Counted from the stretch's first letter, positions 36,755-45,740 are shown. The stretch: 64,000 bases of DNA from Mucilaginibacter sp. L3T2-6 (GCF_030519355.1 NZ_JAUMKC010000009.1:124001-188000); one strand, 5' to 3'. Notes: a model not told the origin generated them from the letters alone. A program made the numbers and translations.

Positions 36755-38887
36755 TTATTTGCAGTATTTTTTCAGTTCATCCGGAGCTTCCCTGGAGCCT
36801 AATTCAGCGGCTTTAGTTAAATCCTGGCAACCGCTGTGATCGTTCTCCTTTAGCTTGGCTACGCCGCGGCTTAACCAGACATAAGGGTTACGCGGGTCCA
36901 GTTCAATCGCGGCGGCGAAATCTTTTAACCCGGCATCATAGTCGCGCAGAAACATTCGGGCCTTTGCACGCAGAACAAAATTGCTGGCGTCTTTAGGGCT
37001 AAGCTTCATAGCCTGCTTAAAATCACCATTCATAGCTGCGGTATCCTTCATATAAGCCTCGGCAAGACCACGGTAGGCATAAGTTTTAATATTATCAGGA
37101 TTGATCAACAGTACACTGATATAATCATAAACAGCGCCTTCGTAATTCTTCTGAAGCATTTTAAGATTTGCCCGGTAAAAATAGGCTTCATCGTTATTTT
37201 GATCTTTTTCAATCGCCCGGCTGATGTCAACCGCCGCACTGTCATATTGCTTCATTTCAATTTTAACGTTTGCACGGCCACTATAGGCTTGAGACATAGC
37301 GTTCGAATCAACAGCTATAGCCCTGTCAAAATCGATCATAGCCCCGCGTGTATCGCCAACTCCGGCCATTGCACTGCCGCGCAAAACCAAAATCTTACCA
37401 TTTTTTGTGTACGGCGTAACAACTCTATTGAACAACGCTAATGCTTCGGAATATTGCCTGTTGTCGATCAATATTTTACCGAGACGTAAATATGCATCCT
37501 GGTTTTTGGGGTCAAGCTCAACTTGCTTTTTAAAATCGGCAATAGCGCCGGCCCTGTCGCCCATGCGGCTTTTAGCAATTCCCCGGTTTAAATAAGCATC
37601 CGGGTTGGCGGGCTGCATTTCAATAGCAGTGTTAAAATCATCAATGGCGCCGCTGTAGTCGGCCAATAATATCTTCATCTCGCCGCGGCCAAAATATCCC
37701 TCAAAGTTCTTTGGGTTCATTTTGATTGCCGCGTTATAATCCTCCAGGGCCCCCGTGGTGTCTTGCAAGCCTCTTTTTGCCTTTGCACGGGTTATATATA
37801 CATAGCCATCGGTGTACTTGTTATAATTTACTGCATTGTTTGCATCTTCAAGGGCGCCGTCATAATCTTTCTGATCAATTTTTAGTTCGGCACGATTTTG
37901 AAAAGCGCCGGCTAAATGTGCGTCCAGGGCGATGGCTTTGTTGTAATCGGCCATCGCAGCGTCCTTGCTGTCGCTTTTGCTTTCCGAAATGCCACGATAT
38001 AAATAGAGCTCCGCATTCTTAGGGTCTTGTGCAATTGCCTTATCAAAATACTCGATAGCGGTTTTATTGTCCGAGCTGTTGCTGATGGCCTTCGCCAGGT
38101 AATAGTACAGATTAGGCAGTCGTGGATTCATAGACATCGCTTTTTTATAATCCTCAATAGCGCCTTTATAATCTGTTAAGTTGGTTTTAGTGTTGCCCCG
38201 GTAAAAAACTGCTTCTGCATTATTGGGGTTCATCCTCAGCGTGGTAGTATAGTCTGCAAGCGCACCGCTATAATCGCCAATGGTACCTTTAGAATTTGCC
38301 CGGTAATAATAAACGTCGGCGTTGTTTGGATTAAGCCTGATCGCCTCATCGTAGTCGGTTATAGCCCCTTTATTGTCGTTGATATTTGCTTTGGTAACGC
38401 CCCTGTATTCGTAAAGCTCCGGATTGCTTGGCGTAATGGAAATTGCTGTTGTAAAGTCAGCGATAGCCCCGGTATAGTCGCTGGAATTTACTTTAGCATT
38501 TGCCCGGTAGTGGTAAATATCGGCAGTATGTAAACCCAATTCAATCGCTTTGGTAAAATCATTGATGGCCGCCTTGTAAGCTTTTGCGTTTGCTTCGGCG
38601 TTAGCACGGTAGTAAAAAGCCTCGGCATTCCCCGGATCGATAGTAACCACTTTTGAGTAGTCTTCCACAGCTTCATCGTATTGTTTGCTGTTGCTGTAGG
38701 CGTTGCCACGGTACAGGTAGGCTTTAACATTATTGCTGTTAAGCTCAATGGCTTTGGTAAATTCTGGTATAGCCGCGGTATAATTTTTTTGCGCCGACAG
38801 CTCGTTTGCCTTCCGAAGGTGCTCGTCGGAGGTTTGGGCCAGGGCCAGGTAAGGTAGTAATGAAATTATAACTAAAAGTTTTTTCAT
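36755..38887 (-). CDS. Secreted TPR-repeat protein
   Basis: A 710-residue exported protein (signal peptide MKKLLVIISLLPYLALAQ) made almost entirely of about 20 tetratricopeptide units of 34 residues, each with the pattern A(YF)Y(YL)RG-A-DY-AI-DP-NA. Repeats are unusually alike (for example YRANSK/YRANAK, AIADFTTAI, GALADYTTTL), implying recent internal expansion. TPR arrays are protein-protein scaffolds; partners are unknown. The ATG at 38887 is preferred to 38923 because it gives a normal signal peptide. Confidence 0.92.
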   Translation of the reverse strand: MKKLLVIISLLPYLALAQTSDEHLRKANELSAQKNYTAAIPEFTKAIELNSNNVKAYLYRGNAYSNSKQYDEAVEDYSKVVTIDPGNAEAFYYRANAEANAKAYKAAINDFTKAIELGLHTADIYHYRANAKVNSSDYTGAIADFTTAISITPSNPELYEYRGVTKANINDNKGAITDYDEAIRLNPNNADVYYYRANSKGTIGDYSGALADYTTTLRMNPNNAEAVFYRGNTKTNLTDYKGAIEDYKKAMSMNPRLPNLYYYLAKAISNSSDNKTAIEYFDKAIAQDPKNAELYLYRGISESKSDSKDAAMADYNKAIALDAHLAGAFQNRAELKIDQKDYDGALEDANNAVNYNKYTDGYVYITRAKAKRGLQDTTGALEDYNAAIKMNPKNFEGYFGRGEMKILLADYSGAIDDFNTAIEMQPANPDAYLNRGIAKSRMGDRAGAIADFKKQVELDPKNQDAYLRLGKILIDNRQYSEALALFNRVVTPYTKNGKILVLRGSAMAGVGDTRGAMIDFDRAIAVDSNAMSQAYSGRANVKIEMKQYDSAAVDISRAIEKDQNNDEAYFYRANLKMLQKNYEGAVYDYISVLLINPDNIKTYAYRGLAEAYMKDTAAMNGDFKQAMKLSPKDASNFVLRAKARMFLRDYDAGLKDFAAAIELDPRNPYVWLSRGVAKLKENDHSGCQDLTKAAELGSREAPDELKKYCK

Positions 38888-39216
38888 AATTATGCTACAT
38901 AAAATTGGCAATAAACACGCCAAACATTATCTACAACTTTAACGGAATGATAAAACGTTTTTTTGTAAGCTATTTTTATGCCCCGCAGCAGCAAAAATCA
39001 GCCGAAATTGAACTTATAAGCAATAATTACACCTGTTGTGTAATTTTTGCCCCTTTTGCCATTCGGGCATGTAATACGCAAATACGCTGCAAATGGTTAT
39101 ATTTTTACAGGCAGGGGATTACTTTCTCATTTTGGGGATTTATAATCCCTGTAATATTTAATTGAATTGGGTAGATTGCCTGTATTTTATAATTCTTTCT
39201 ACTAAACGAACCTTTT
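38888..39216. other. Gene-free spacer
   Basis: The spacer separates two divergently oriented genes and must contain both promoters. An 86-codon frame at 38905 shows no coding character. I did not find a convincing consensus promoter or repeat. Confidence 0.5.
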
Positions 39217-40305
39217 ATGCCACAGTATTTTGTTGATGCCGATATATCCAAAGCGAAGACACTTCATTCTGCTTTTTATACTGATCCGGAGATATTTGAG
39301 CAATGTAAAGAGCTGATATTTTCCCCATCCTGGCAATTTATCGGCAGTGCCGGGCTGGTTGAGGAACCTGGTGAGGTTTATCCTTTTACTTTACTGGAAA
39401 GCTACCTGGACGAACCGCTTCTTCTGACACACGATAAAACCGGCCAGATCAATATACTTTCAAACGTTTGCACGCATCGTGGTAATTTGGTTGCAGATAA
39501 AGCCTGCAGGCTGAGCAACCTGCGTTGCCGCTACCATGGCCGCATGTTCGGGCTTGATGGAAAGTTTCAGTCAATGCCGGAATTTAAGGAGGTTGAAAAC
39601 TTCCCGTCCGGGGACGATAACTTACCAAAGCTCGCATCCTTTAAATGGGGAAAATGGATTTTTACTTCGCTTAATGAAAAATATCATCCGGACTTATTTT
39701 TCCGCGATATGACAGAACGCGTAAGCTGGCTGCCGCTGGAAGATTTTAAATTTGATCCGTCCTTGTCGCGCGTGTTCAATGTAAAGGCCAATTGGGCGCT
39801 TTATTGCGAAAATTATCTCGAGGGTTTTCATATCCCATTTGTGCACGCAGGGCTGAATGCCGTAATTGATTTTGGCGAATATGCCACTGAGCTATTTTTT
39901 CCGTATTCCAGCCTGCAGCTTGGCATGGCTAAAACCAATGAAGAGTGTTTCGATTTGCCTGCTTCATCGCCAGACTATGGTAAAAATGTAGCAGCTTATT
40001 ATTTCTGGGTGTTCCCCAATATGATGTTTAACTTTTATCCCTGGGGACTTTCGGTTAACGTAGTTGAACCGGTCTCCGTTGGTGAGTGCAGGGTGAAATT
40101 TTTCTCCTATGTTTGGAACGACTCAAAATTGAACCGGGGAGCAGGAGCAGGACTGGATAAGGTAGAGCAGGAGGATGAAGAAATTGTTGAAAATGTACAG
40201 CGCGGCGTGCGCTCCCGTTTTTATAATCACGGCCGGTATTCAGTTATCCGGGAGCAGGGAACGCATCACTTTCACCGTATACTTACCCAATTTATAACTA
40301 CCTGA
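39217..40305 (+). CDS. Rieske 2Fe-2S oxygenase, alpha-subunit type
   Basis: A 362-residue soluble oxygenase subunit. The Rieske cluster ligands are in CTHRGN (Cys85, His87) and CRYHGRM (Cys104, His107). The catalytic domain carries the mononuclear iron region ENYLEGFHIPFVHAGL, with the His residues of that motif and downstream Asp/Glu residues. The family hydroxylates aromatic rings or demethylates choline- and carnitine-type compounds; the substrate cannot be read here. No ferredoxin or reductase gene is adjacent. Confidence 0.93.
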   Translation: MPQYFVDADISKAKTLHSAFYTDPEIFEQCKELIFSPSWQFIGSAGLVEEPGEVYPFTLLESYLDEPLLLTHDKTGQINILSNVCTHRGNLVADKACRLSNLRCRYHGRMFGLDGKFQSMPEFKEVENFPSGDDNLPKLASFKWGKWIFTSLNEKYHPDLFFRDMTERVSWLPLEDFKFDPSLSRVFNVKANWALYCENYLEGFHIPFVHAGLNAVIDFGEYATELFFPYSSLQLGMAKTNEECFDLPASSPDYGKNVAAYYFWVFPNMMFNFYPWGLSVNVVEPVSVGECRVKFFSYVWNDSKLNRGAGAGLDKVEQEDEEIVENVQRGVRSRFYNHGRYSVIREQGTHHFHRILTQFITT

Positions 40306-40329
40306 AAAAACTTGACACCACCTTCACTT

Positions 40330-40385
40330 AGCGTTCCATTTTTTTGCGGAACACCCGGAACGCTATAAAATATACTCATTATCAG
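40330..40385. repeat. Dispersed GGAAC repeat, copy 1
   Basis: AGCGTTCC (40330-40337) and GGAACGCT (40357-40364) are exact complements and enclose a T run and GCGGAACACCC. The sequence continues to CATTATCA. A second copy with the same order of words is at 57537-57596. It starts 24 bp after the Rieske gene stop. Confidence 0.7.
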
Positions 40386-40600
40386 TTACTTATAGTTTTG
40401 GTATTGTAAAATACTGATAATCAATTAATTGAATATTTGATATTTTTCGTTCCAATGAAGTCTGCGTCTTATCGTCAATATCATACAATTATTAAATTAT
40501 CTTTTTGTGAACAAAAAGGCTGTTTTTGGCATTGTTTAAGTGGATTGTAAGGCAAGTGTAATATTGATAATGAAAAATAGATGTTTAAACATATATTATT

Positions 40601-40608
40601 TATCTTTG
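40601..40608 (+). promoter_or_regulatory. TAnnTTTG -7 element of yceI
   Basis: TATCTTTG matches the consensus exactly and lies 34 bp before the ATG at 40643. The -33 element is unclear. Confidence 0.55.
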
Positions 40609-40642
40609 TTATGAATTTAAAACAATCAAAAAAATTAAGATC

Positions 40643-41176
40643 ATGGCAACTACAAAATGGGCAATAGACCCAACACACTCAGAGGTTCAGTTTAAAGTTA
40701 AACACCTTGTTATATCTACAGTTACTGGTTTCTTCAAGAGCTTTGAAGGCACTATGGAAACCGAAGGCGACAATTTTGAAAACGCCGATATCACATTCGC
40801 GCTGAATATCGATAGTATTGATACTAACCAGTCGCAGCGCGACGCGCATTTAAAATCAGCTGAGTTTTTTGACGCTGAAAAATATCCGCAGATCACTTTT
40901 AAATCAACTTCGTTCACCAGCACAGGTGATGACGAGTATGAGTTAAAAGGCGACCTGACCATAAAAGACGTTACCAAACCGGTTACCCTGGCTGCAGAAT
41001 TTGGCGGTACTGCTGATGACTTTTACGGCAACACTAAGGCAGGTTTTGAAGTTACCGGTAAAATCAATCGTAAAGAATTTGGTTTAACCTGGGATGGTGT
41101 TACCGAAGCAGGCGCCATTGTAGTAGGCGAAGACATTAAATTGCTGATCAACATCCAGTTTGCAAAGCAGAAATAA
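40643..41176 (+). CDS. YceI family protein
   Basis: A 177-residue lipocalin-like protein that binds a long isoprenoid chain in known YceI structures. The N terminus WAIDPTHSEVQFKVKHLVISTVTG and the motifs RDAHLKSAEFFDAEKYPQITF and TGKINRKEFGLTW are diagnostic. No signal peptide is present, unlike the periplasmic E. coli protein, so a cytoplasmic location is expected. Terminator and promoter for the next gene follow directly. Confidence 0.95.
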   Translation: MATTKWAIDPTHSEVQFKVKHLVISTVTGFFKSFEGTMETEGDNFENADITFALNIDSIDTNQSQRDAHLKSAEFFDAEKYPQITFKSTSFTSTGDDEYELKGDLTIKDVTKPVTLAAEFGGTADDFYGNTKAGFEVTGKINRKEFGLTWDGVTEAGAIVVGEDIKLLINIQFAKQK

Positions 41177-41238
41177 GTTCGTCGGTTGGATTTGGGCTGA
41201 CTGAGTGGATTGAAGTTAGTGAGCCTTAATGATACCAT

Positions 41239-41269
41239 AAAAGCCATTTGTTAATACAGATGGCTTTTT
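41239..41269 (+). terminator. Intrinsic terminator of yceI
   Basis: AAAAGCCAT (41239-41247) and ATGGCTTTT (41260-41268) form a perfect stem with a 12-nt loop, running into TTTTTG. Its T tract overlaps the -33 element of the next promoter. Confidence 0.85.
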
Positions 41270-41298
41270 GCTTTACAACCTTTTTGCAAGTATCTTTG
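41268..41298 (+). promoter_or_regulatory. Consensus promoter of Sua5/YciO gene
   Basis: TTG at 41268-41270 and TATCTTTG at 41291-41298 are exactly 20 bp apart. The ATG follows 10 bp after the -7 box, so the leader is only a few nucleotides long. Confidence 0.75.
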
Positions 41299-41308
41299 TT
41301 ATACCATC

Positions 41309-41929
41309 ATGCTAATCAAAATCTACCCCGAAAACCCGAACCCAAAAGCTATAGAACAGGTTGTTGAGGTGTTGCGCAAAGGCGGACTTATCATTTATCC
41401 TACAGACACCGTTTATGGCCTTGGCTGCGATATTACCAATCACCGGGCTATAGAGGCTATTTGTAAAATCAGGAACATCAAGCCTGAGAAAGCCAATTTT
41501 TCATTTATTTGCTATGATTTAAGCCATATATCGGATTATATAAAGCCTATCGATAACCATACTTTCAGGGTGCTGAAAAAAGCCCTGCCGGGACCCTTTA
41601 CGTTTATATTTAATGCCAATCATAACGTGCCGAAGCTCCTCAGCTCCAACAAAAAAACTGTTGGTATAAGGGTACCCGATAACAATATTGCCCGCGAGAT
41701 AGTAAAACAACTGGGTAACCCTATCGTTTCCACGTCGATAAAAGACGATGACGAGATCATCGAATATTCAACCGACCCGGAATTGATTCACGAAAAATAT
41801 GAAGATATGGTCGACCTGGTGATTGATGGGGGCTATGGCGAAAATATTCCCTCAACCGTTGTCGATTGCACCGAAGGCGACTTCGAAATTATACGCGAAG
41901 GCAAAGGAGAGTTGGAATTGTATTTGTAA
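41309..41929 (+). CDS. Sua5/YciO/YrdC family protein (threonylcarbamoyl-AMP synthase type)
   Basis: A 206-residue protein with the YrdC fold. The core motif [17 protein letters not shown] and the KxxRNIKPEK segment, with PGPFTFIF and VGIRVPDN, match the family. Sua5/TsaC members make threonylcarbamoyl-AMP for the t6A modification of tRNA; YciO members are related and less well defined. The C-terminal Sua5 domain is absent. Which of the two it is remains open. Confidence 0.9.
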   Translation: MLIKIYPENPNPKAIEQVVEVLRKGGLIIYPTDTVYGLGCDITNHRAIEAICKIRNIKPEKANFSFICYDLSHISDYIKPIDNHTFRVLKKALPGPFTFIFNANHNVPKLLSSNKKTVGIRVPDNNIAREIVKQLGNPIVSTSIKDDDEIIEYSTDPELIHEKYEDMVDLVIDGGYGENIPSTVVDCTEGDFEIIREGKGELELYL

Positions 41930-41996
41930 ATCCTGGCAATGCGATACGTTGAATACAAGACTTTGCCTTTAATTTAAAAAATTTCAGTAGTCTCTG

Positions 41997-42767
41997 CTAA
42001 GGCCTTATCGACTGAACAAAACCCGGTATTTTTTCAAGGTACTCTTCCGTTCCCAAAAGCTTTACAAAAGCACTGCCCACAATAGCCCCGGCAGCATACT
42101 CGCAAGCTTTGCTAAACGATTTGCTGTCAGTTATACCAAACCCGATTATCGCCGGATTCTTCAATTCCATCGCTTTTACACGTTTGTAGTAGTCTTCAAT
42201 ATTTACGGACACATTTAAATTACCGCCGGTGATGGATGATGAGGATAACAGATAAATGAAGCTGTTGGTCAGTTCATCAATTTTACGGATCCGCTCTTCG
42301 GATGTTTGCGGGGTTACCAGGAATATATTGCTCAGGTTATTGGCTTTAAAGTAATCAGCGTAAAGGGTTTCATACTCATACATCGGCAGATCAGGCACAA
42401 TTACGCCATCAACACCAACATCGGCCGCTTTTTTGCAAAAACGCTCTACGCCATATTGTATCATCGGGTTGGCATAGCCCATTAATAAAATAGGAATTGA
42501 TACCCTTTTGCGCAGATCCGCCAATTGCTCAAACAGACGGCTAAGGGTCATGCCGTTTTCAAGCGCTTTTTCCGAACTGTGCTGAATTGTTGGTCCGTCG
42601 GCTACCGGGTCGGAATAGGGGAAGCCTATCTCCAAAAAATCTGCACCGGCTTTTTCCAGCGCCTCTGCAATATCAAGCGTAGTATTCAGCTCCGGGTAGC
42701 CGGCTGTATAATAGATGGACAGAAGGTTATTCTTTTTACGGGAAAAAAGTTGATTTAAGCGGTTCAT
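41997..42767 (-). CDS. trpA: Tryptophan synthase alpha chain
   Basis: TrpA cleaves indole-3-glycerol phosphate and channels indole to TrpB. The 256-residue protein has the catalytic Glu in FLEIGFPYSDPVADGP and Asp in the same motif, plus GFGITDSKS and the phosphate loop GAIVGSAFVK. I place the start at 42767 (MNRLNQLFSRK); the upstream ATG at 42785 lies within the repeat element. It is the last trp gene, 90 bp from trpB. Confidence 0.97.
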   Translation of the reverse strand: MNRLNQLFSRKKNNLLSIYYTAGYPELNTTLDIAEALEKAGADFLEIGFPYSDPVADGPTIQHSSEKALENGMTLSRLFEQLADLRKRVSIPILLMGYANPMIQYGVERFCKKAADVGVDGVIVPDLPMYEYETLYADYFKANNLSNIFLVTPQTSEERIRKIDELTNSFIYLLSSSSITGGNLNVSVNIEDYYKRVKAMELKNPAIIGFGITDSKSFSKACEYAAGAIVGSAFVKLLGTEEYLEKIPGFVQSIRP

Positions 42768-42772
42768 ATTTA

Positions 42773-42853
42773 GTCGATAGTCCATAGACCATAGTCCATG
42801 GTGAATTTTGTGTTATGCTATTTACTATGGTCAATGGTCTATCGACCATTGAC
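42773..42853. repeat. Intergenic inverted repeat with exact 7-bp period inside the trp operon
   Basis: The left arm is GTCGATA, GTCCATA, GACCATA, GTCCATG at 42773-42800. The right arm is four 7-bp units on the other strand at 42826-42853 (GTCAATG, GTCGATA, GACCATT, GACCATA). Both arms keep an exact 7-bp frame over four units. It lies between trpB and trpA and could form a hairpin in the operon mRNA. Confidence 0.85.
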
Positions 42854-42857
42854 TCTC

Positions 42858-44039
42858 TCAATATCCAAAATATTTAATATAGGTATCCAGGTCCTTATCC
42901 CCGCGGCCCGATATGCAGATCACTACGTTATCATCGGAATTGAATTTCATTTTTTCTAAATGCGCCAGGGCATGCGAGGTTTCAATAGCGGGGATGATAC
43001 CCTCCAATTGGCAGCAAAGCAGGCCGGCCTGCAAGGCTTCATCGTCTGTGGCATTTACGTATTGCGCCCTGTTAATTTTATAAAGGTGTGCATGCTGCGG
43101 GCCAATGCCGGGATAATCCAGTCCCGCCGAAACAGAATAAGGTTCAACTACCTGGCCGTCATCAGTTTGCATTAAAATGGTGCGGCTGCCGTGTAAAACC
43201 CCCTCCCGGCCAAGGAATGTGGTTGCAGCTGAATGCCCGCTGTCTACGCCTTTTCCCGCTGCCTCAACGGCGATCAGCTTTACACTTTCATCATCCAGAA
43301 AATGGTAAAACATACCCATGGCATTGCTGCCGCCGCCAACGCAGGCCAAAGCATACTCAGGCAACTCTTTACCGGTTTGCTCCAGCAGTTGTCTTTTAGT
43401 TTCGAGTGATATGATTGATTGAAAACGAGCGACCATGTCCGGGTAGGGGTAAGGGCCGACTACAGAGCCAATAATATAATGCGTGTCAACCGGGTTGCCG
43501 ATCCAATCGCGCAGGGCCTCGTTGGTCGCGTCTTTTAACGTTTTGCTGCCCGATGTTGCAGGAACCACTTTAGCGCCGAGCATTTTCATCCTGGCTACGT
43601 TTGGCGCCTGGCGGGCCATGTCTATTTCGCCCATATAAACCACGCACTCAATGCCCATCAGGGCACAAACGGTAGCGGTAGCTACCCCATGCTGACCGGC
43701 GCCGGTTTCGGCTATAATGCGTTTTTTGCCAAGACGTTTCGCTAACAATATCTGCCCGATGGCATTATTTATCTTGTGCGACCCGGTATGGTTTAAATCC
43801 TCGCGCTTGAAGAAGATATTAGCGCCGTATTTTTCCGAATACCTTTTGGCATAATATAATGGAGAAGGCCGGCCTACATAGTCTTTCAGTAGTTGCTCAA
43901 ATTCCAGCTTAAACCCATCGCTGTTGATGATCGGCAGGTATTGCTGGCGTAATTCTTCCACATTAGGATAAAGCATTTCGGGGATGTATGCCCCTCCGAA
44001 ATCGCCATAATATCCTTGTTCGTTGACCCCGTATTTCAT
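42858..44039 (-). CDS. trpB: Tryptophan synthase beta chain
   Basis: The pyridoxal phosphate enzyme joining indole and serine. The 393-residue protein has the Schiff-base lysine in [20 protein letters not shown] and the phosphate-binding [10 protein letters not shown] loop, plus ISGRGDKD at the C terminus. Length is normal. It is immediately adjacent to trpF (stop and start directly abut), so translation is probably coupled. Confidence 0.99.
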   Translation of the reverse strand: MKYGVNEQGYYGDFGGAYIPEMLYPNVEELRQQYLPIINSDGFKLEFEQLLKDYVGRPSPLYYAKRYSEKYGANIFFKREDLNHTGSHKINNAIGQILLAKRLGKKRIIAETGAGQHGVATATVCALMGIECVVYMGEIDMARQAPNVARMKMLGAKVVPATSGSKTLKDATNEALRDWIGNPVDTHYIIGSVVGPYPYPDMVARFQSIISLETKRQLLEQTGKELPEYALACVGGGSNAMGMFYHFLDDESVKLIAVEAAGKGVDSGHSAATTFLGREGVLHGSRTILMQTDDGQVVEPYSVSAGLDYPGIGPQHAHLYKINRAQYVNATDDEALQAGLLCCQLEGIIPAIETSHALAHLEKMKFNSDDNVVICISGRGDKDLDTYIKYFGY

Positions 44040-44663
44040 TTATATGCTTTGTTTAATTGTGCTGAATGTTTTTTCTAACTGCCTGATATCTTTTAACCCG
44101 GGCGATGTCTCAAATTTGCTGTTTAAATCAATCCCGTAAAAGGCAGGGTGCGTAATGTTCTTTACTTCTTCTATATTAACCGGGCTCAGTCCCCCGCTCA
44201 AAAAGAATGGAGTTTCCATTTCGTATTTATCCAGGATATTCCAGTCGAACGTTAAACCCGAGCCGCCATGCGCACTTGTTTTGGTATCAAAAAGAAACAG
44301 GTCGGCTTTGTTTTTATATTTTTCCAGTTGCTTAAAATCAAAGTGCTTATCTATTCCGAATGCTTTAATTACAATCGCCTCGTCTTTTAACGATTTGCAA
44401 AACGCGGGACTTTCATTACCGTGCAGCTGTACAAAGTCAAAGTCATATTTGCCGATCACCTTACGGATAGTACCTGCATCTTCATTAACAAAAACGGCAA
44501 CCTTATTAATTGTTGCAGGCAGCCCGCTAAGTACATCCATCGGCAATTCATCGGCAAACCTTGGCGAGTTTTTATAAAATATAAAGCCCATGTAGTCGGG
44601 AGCTAAAGCCGCTAAGGCTTTAATATTATCAGCATCCCGCATGCCGCAAACCTTTATCTTCAT
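44040..44663 (-). CDS. trpF: Phosphoribosylanthranilate isomerase
   Basis: A 207-residue TIM-barrel isomerase. KVCGMRD near the N terminus contains the catalytic Cys and VQLHGNES is the family signature; SGGLSPVNIEE is the phosphate loop. The start is at 44663, where ATG overlaps the trpD stop as TGATG; the TTG codon before it is not needed. It is a stand-alone TrpF rather than a TrpC-TrpF fusion, and no trpC lies between it and trpD. Confidence 0.96.
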   Translation of the reverse strand: MKIKVCGMRDADNIKALAALAPDYMGFIFYKNSPRFADELPMDVLSGLPATINKVAVFVNEDAGTIRKVIGKYDFDFVQLHGNESPAFCKSLKDEAIVIKAFGIDKHFDFKQLEKYKNKADLFLFDTKTSAHGGSGLTFDWNILDKYEMETPFFLSGGLSPVNIEEVKNITHPAFYGIDLNSKFETSPGLKDIRQLEKTFSTIKQSI

Positions 44664-45652
44664 CAATTAGCTACTAAAGTTTTAAAACTGTTTAATGCTT
44701 TTTTGCTGATCAAAGATTCTTCAGCTTCATAAAAACAATCGGCAAATGTTTTCTGCGGATTGATGGTATTGATGGCCAGAGCCGCATTGCAAACAACCAC
44801 GTTAGTTTGCGCTGTTGTTGCTTCGTTGTTCAGTACTTCCATAAAAATACCGGCTGATTCGCTGATCGTGCTTCCGCCTAAAATATCTTTCGGGTCAAGC
44901 TTTGTAAAACCGAGGCCTTCTACGCTGTTGATCTTCTCGCCGGCTTCTGAAAAAGTTTTGAAATCGCAGGTCAGTGAAACCTCATCATATCCCTCAAGGG
45001 CGTTCAGGATCGTGTATTTAACGTCCGACTTTTGATACAGATAAGCATAGATCCTCGCCAGTTCAAGATTAAATACGCCAACCAGCTGGTTTTTGGGTTT
45101 GGCCGGATTAACCAGGGGGCCAAGCATGTTAAAAAATGTCTTCACGCCCAGTTCCCGGCGGATAGGGGCAACTGTTTTCATTGCCGGATGAAAAAGCGGG
45201 GCGTGCAGAAAACAAATATTTGCCTTGTCGATATTCGACCGCAATTTATCCCGGTCATTAGTGAACGCATAGCCTAAAAATTCCATCACATTTGACGAAC
45301 CGCAGCCCGACGACACACCATAGTTACCGTGTTTGGCCACCTTGTATCCTGCGCCGGCCACTACAAAAGAGGCCAGTGTAGATATGTTGAAAGTATCTTT
45401 GCCGTCCCCGCCGGTACCGCACAGGTCAATTACTTCTCCGGCCTCCAGTTCAACGGGCAGGCAAAGCTCCAGCATCGCATCGCGAAAGCCTTCCAGTTCG
45501 TTAACCGTAATGCTGCGCATACAATAGGCCGTCATGAATGCTGCCATTTGCGAGTTGTTGTATTTGCCCTGCGCGATGTCTGTAAGAATCTGCTTCGATT
45601 CTCCGCGGGTGAATGTCTTGTGTTCGAATAAGTGGTTTAATATCGCTTTCAT
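44663..45652 (-). CDS. trpD: Anthranilate phosphoribosyltransferase
   Basis: A 329-residue enzyme adding phosphoribosyl to anthranilate. The PRPP-binding motif LCGTGGDGKDTFNIST, KHGNYGVSSGCGSSNVME and the anthranilate-site R in KTVAPIRRELG are intact. It is the first gene of this operon and follows the attenuator. trpE and trpG are not upstream; the next gene on that side is a divergent Kir channel. Confidence 0.98.
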   Translation of the reverse strand: MKAILNHLFEHKTFTRGESKQILTDIAQGKYNNSQMAAFMTAYCMRSITVNELEGFRDAMLELCLPVELEAGEVIDLCGTGGDGKDTFNISTLASFVVAGAGYKVAKHGNYGVSSGCGSSNVMEFLGYAFTNDRDKLRSNIDKANICFLHAPLFHPAMKTVAPIRRELGVKTFFNMLGPLVNPAKPKNQLVGVFNLELARIYAYLYQKSDVKYTILNALEGYDEVSLTCDFKTFSEAGEKINSVEGLGFTKLDPKDILGGSTISESAGIFMEVLNNEATTAQTNVVVCNAALAINTINPQKTFADCFYEAEESLISKKALNSFKTLVAN

Positions 45653-45653
45653 A

Positions 45654-45740
45654 CCCCTTAGCCCCCCAAAAGGGGAATTTTGATGTTTATTATTAATTAT
45701 ATGTTACCCCTGTTAATCATTCTCCTTTAGGGAGCAGGGG
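45654..45740. repeat. GC-rich inverted repeats between attenuator and trpD
   Basis: CCCCTT (45654-45659) pairs with AAGGGG (45670-45675), and CCCCTG (45707-45712) pairs with CAGGGG (45735-45740) around a nested CTCC/GGAG hairpin. The two structures lie in the untranslated region just before trpD. Function is unknown. Confidence 0.55.

Larger units (their letters stand above)
40306..40642. other. Gene-free region holding a dispersed repeat and yceI promoter
   Basis: Besides the GGAAC repeat, ATTATCAGT (40379-40387) and ACTGATAAT (40412-40420) form a 9-bp inverted repeat, and TGTTTAAACA (40582-40591) is a perfect palindrome. TATCTTTG at 40601 is a consensus -7 box. No gene is present. Confidence 0.6.

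Noticed and set aside
38905..39165. 86-codon plus-strand frame before the Rieske gene
   Set aside because: Composition is that of AT-rich spacer DNA; no start context or family resemblance.
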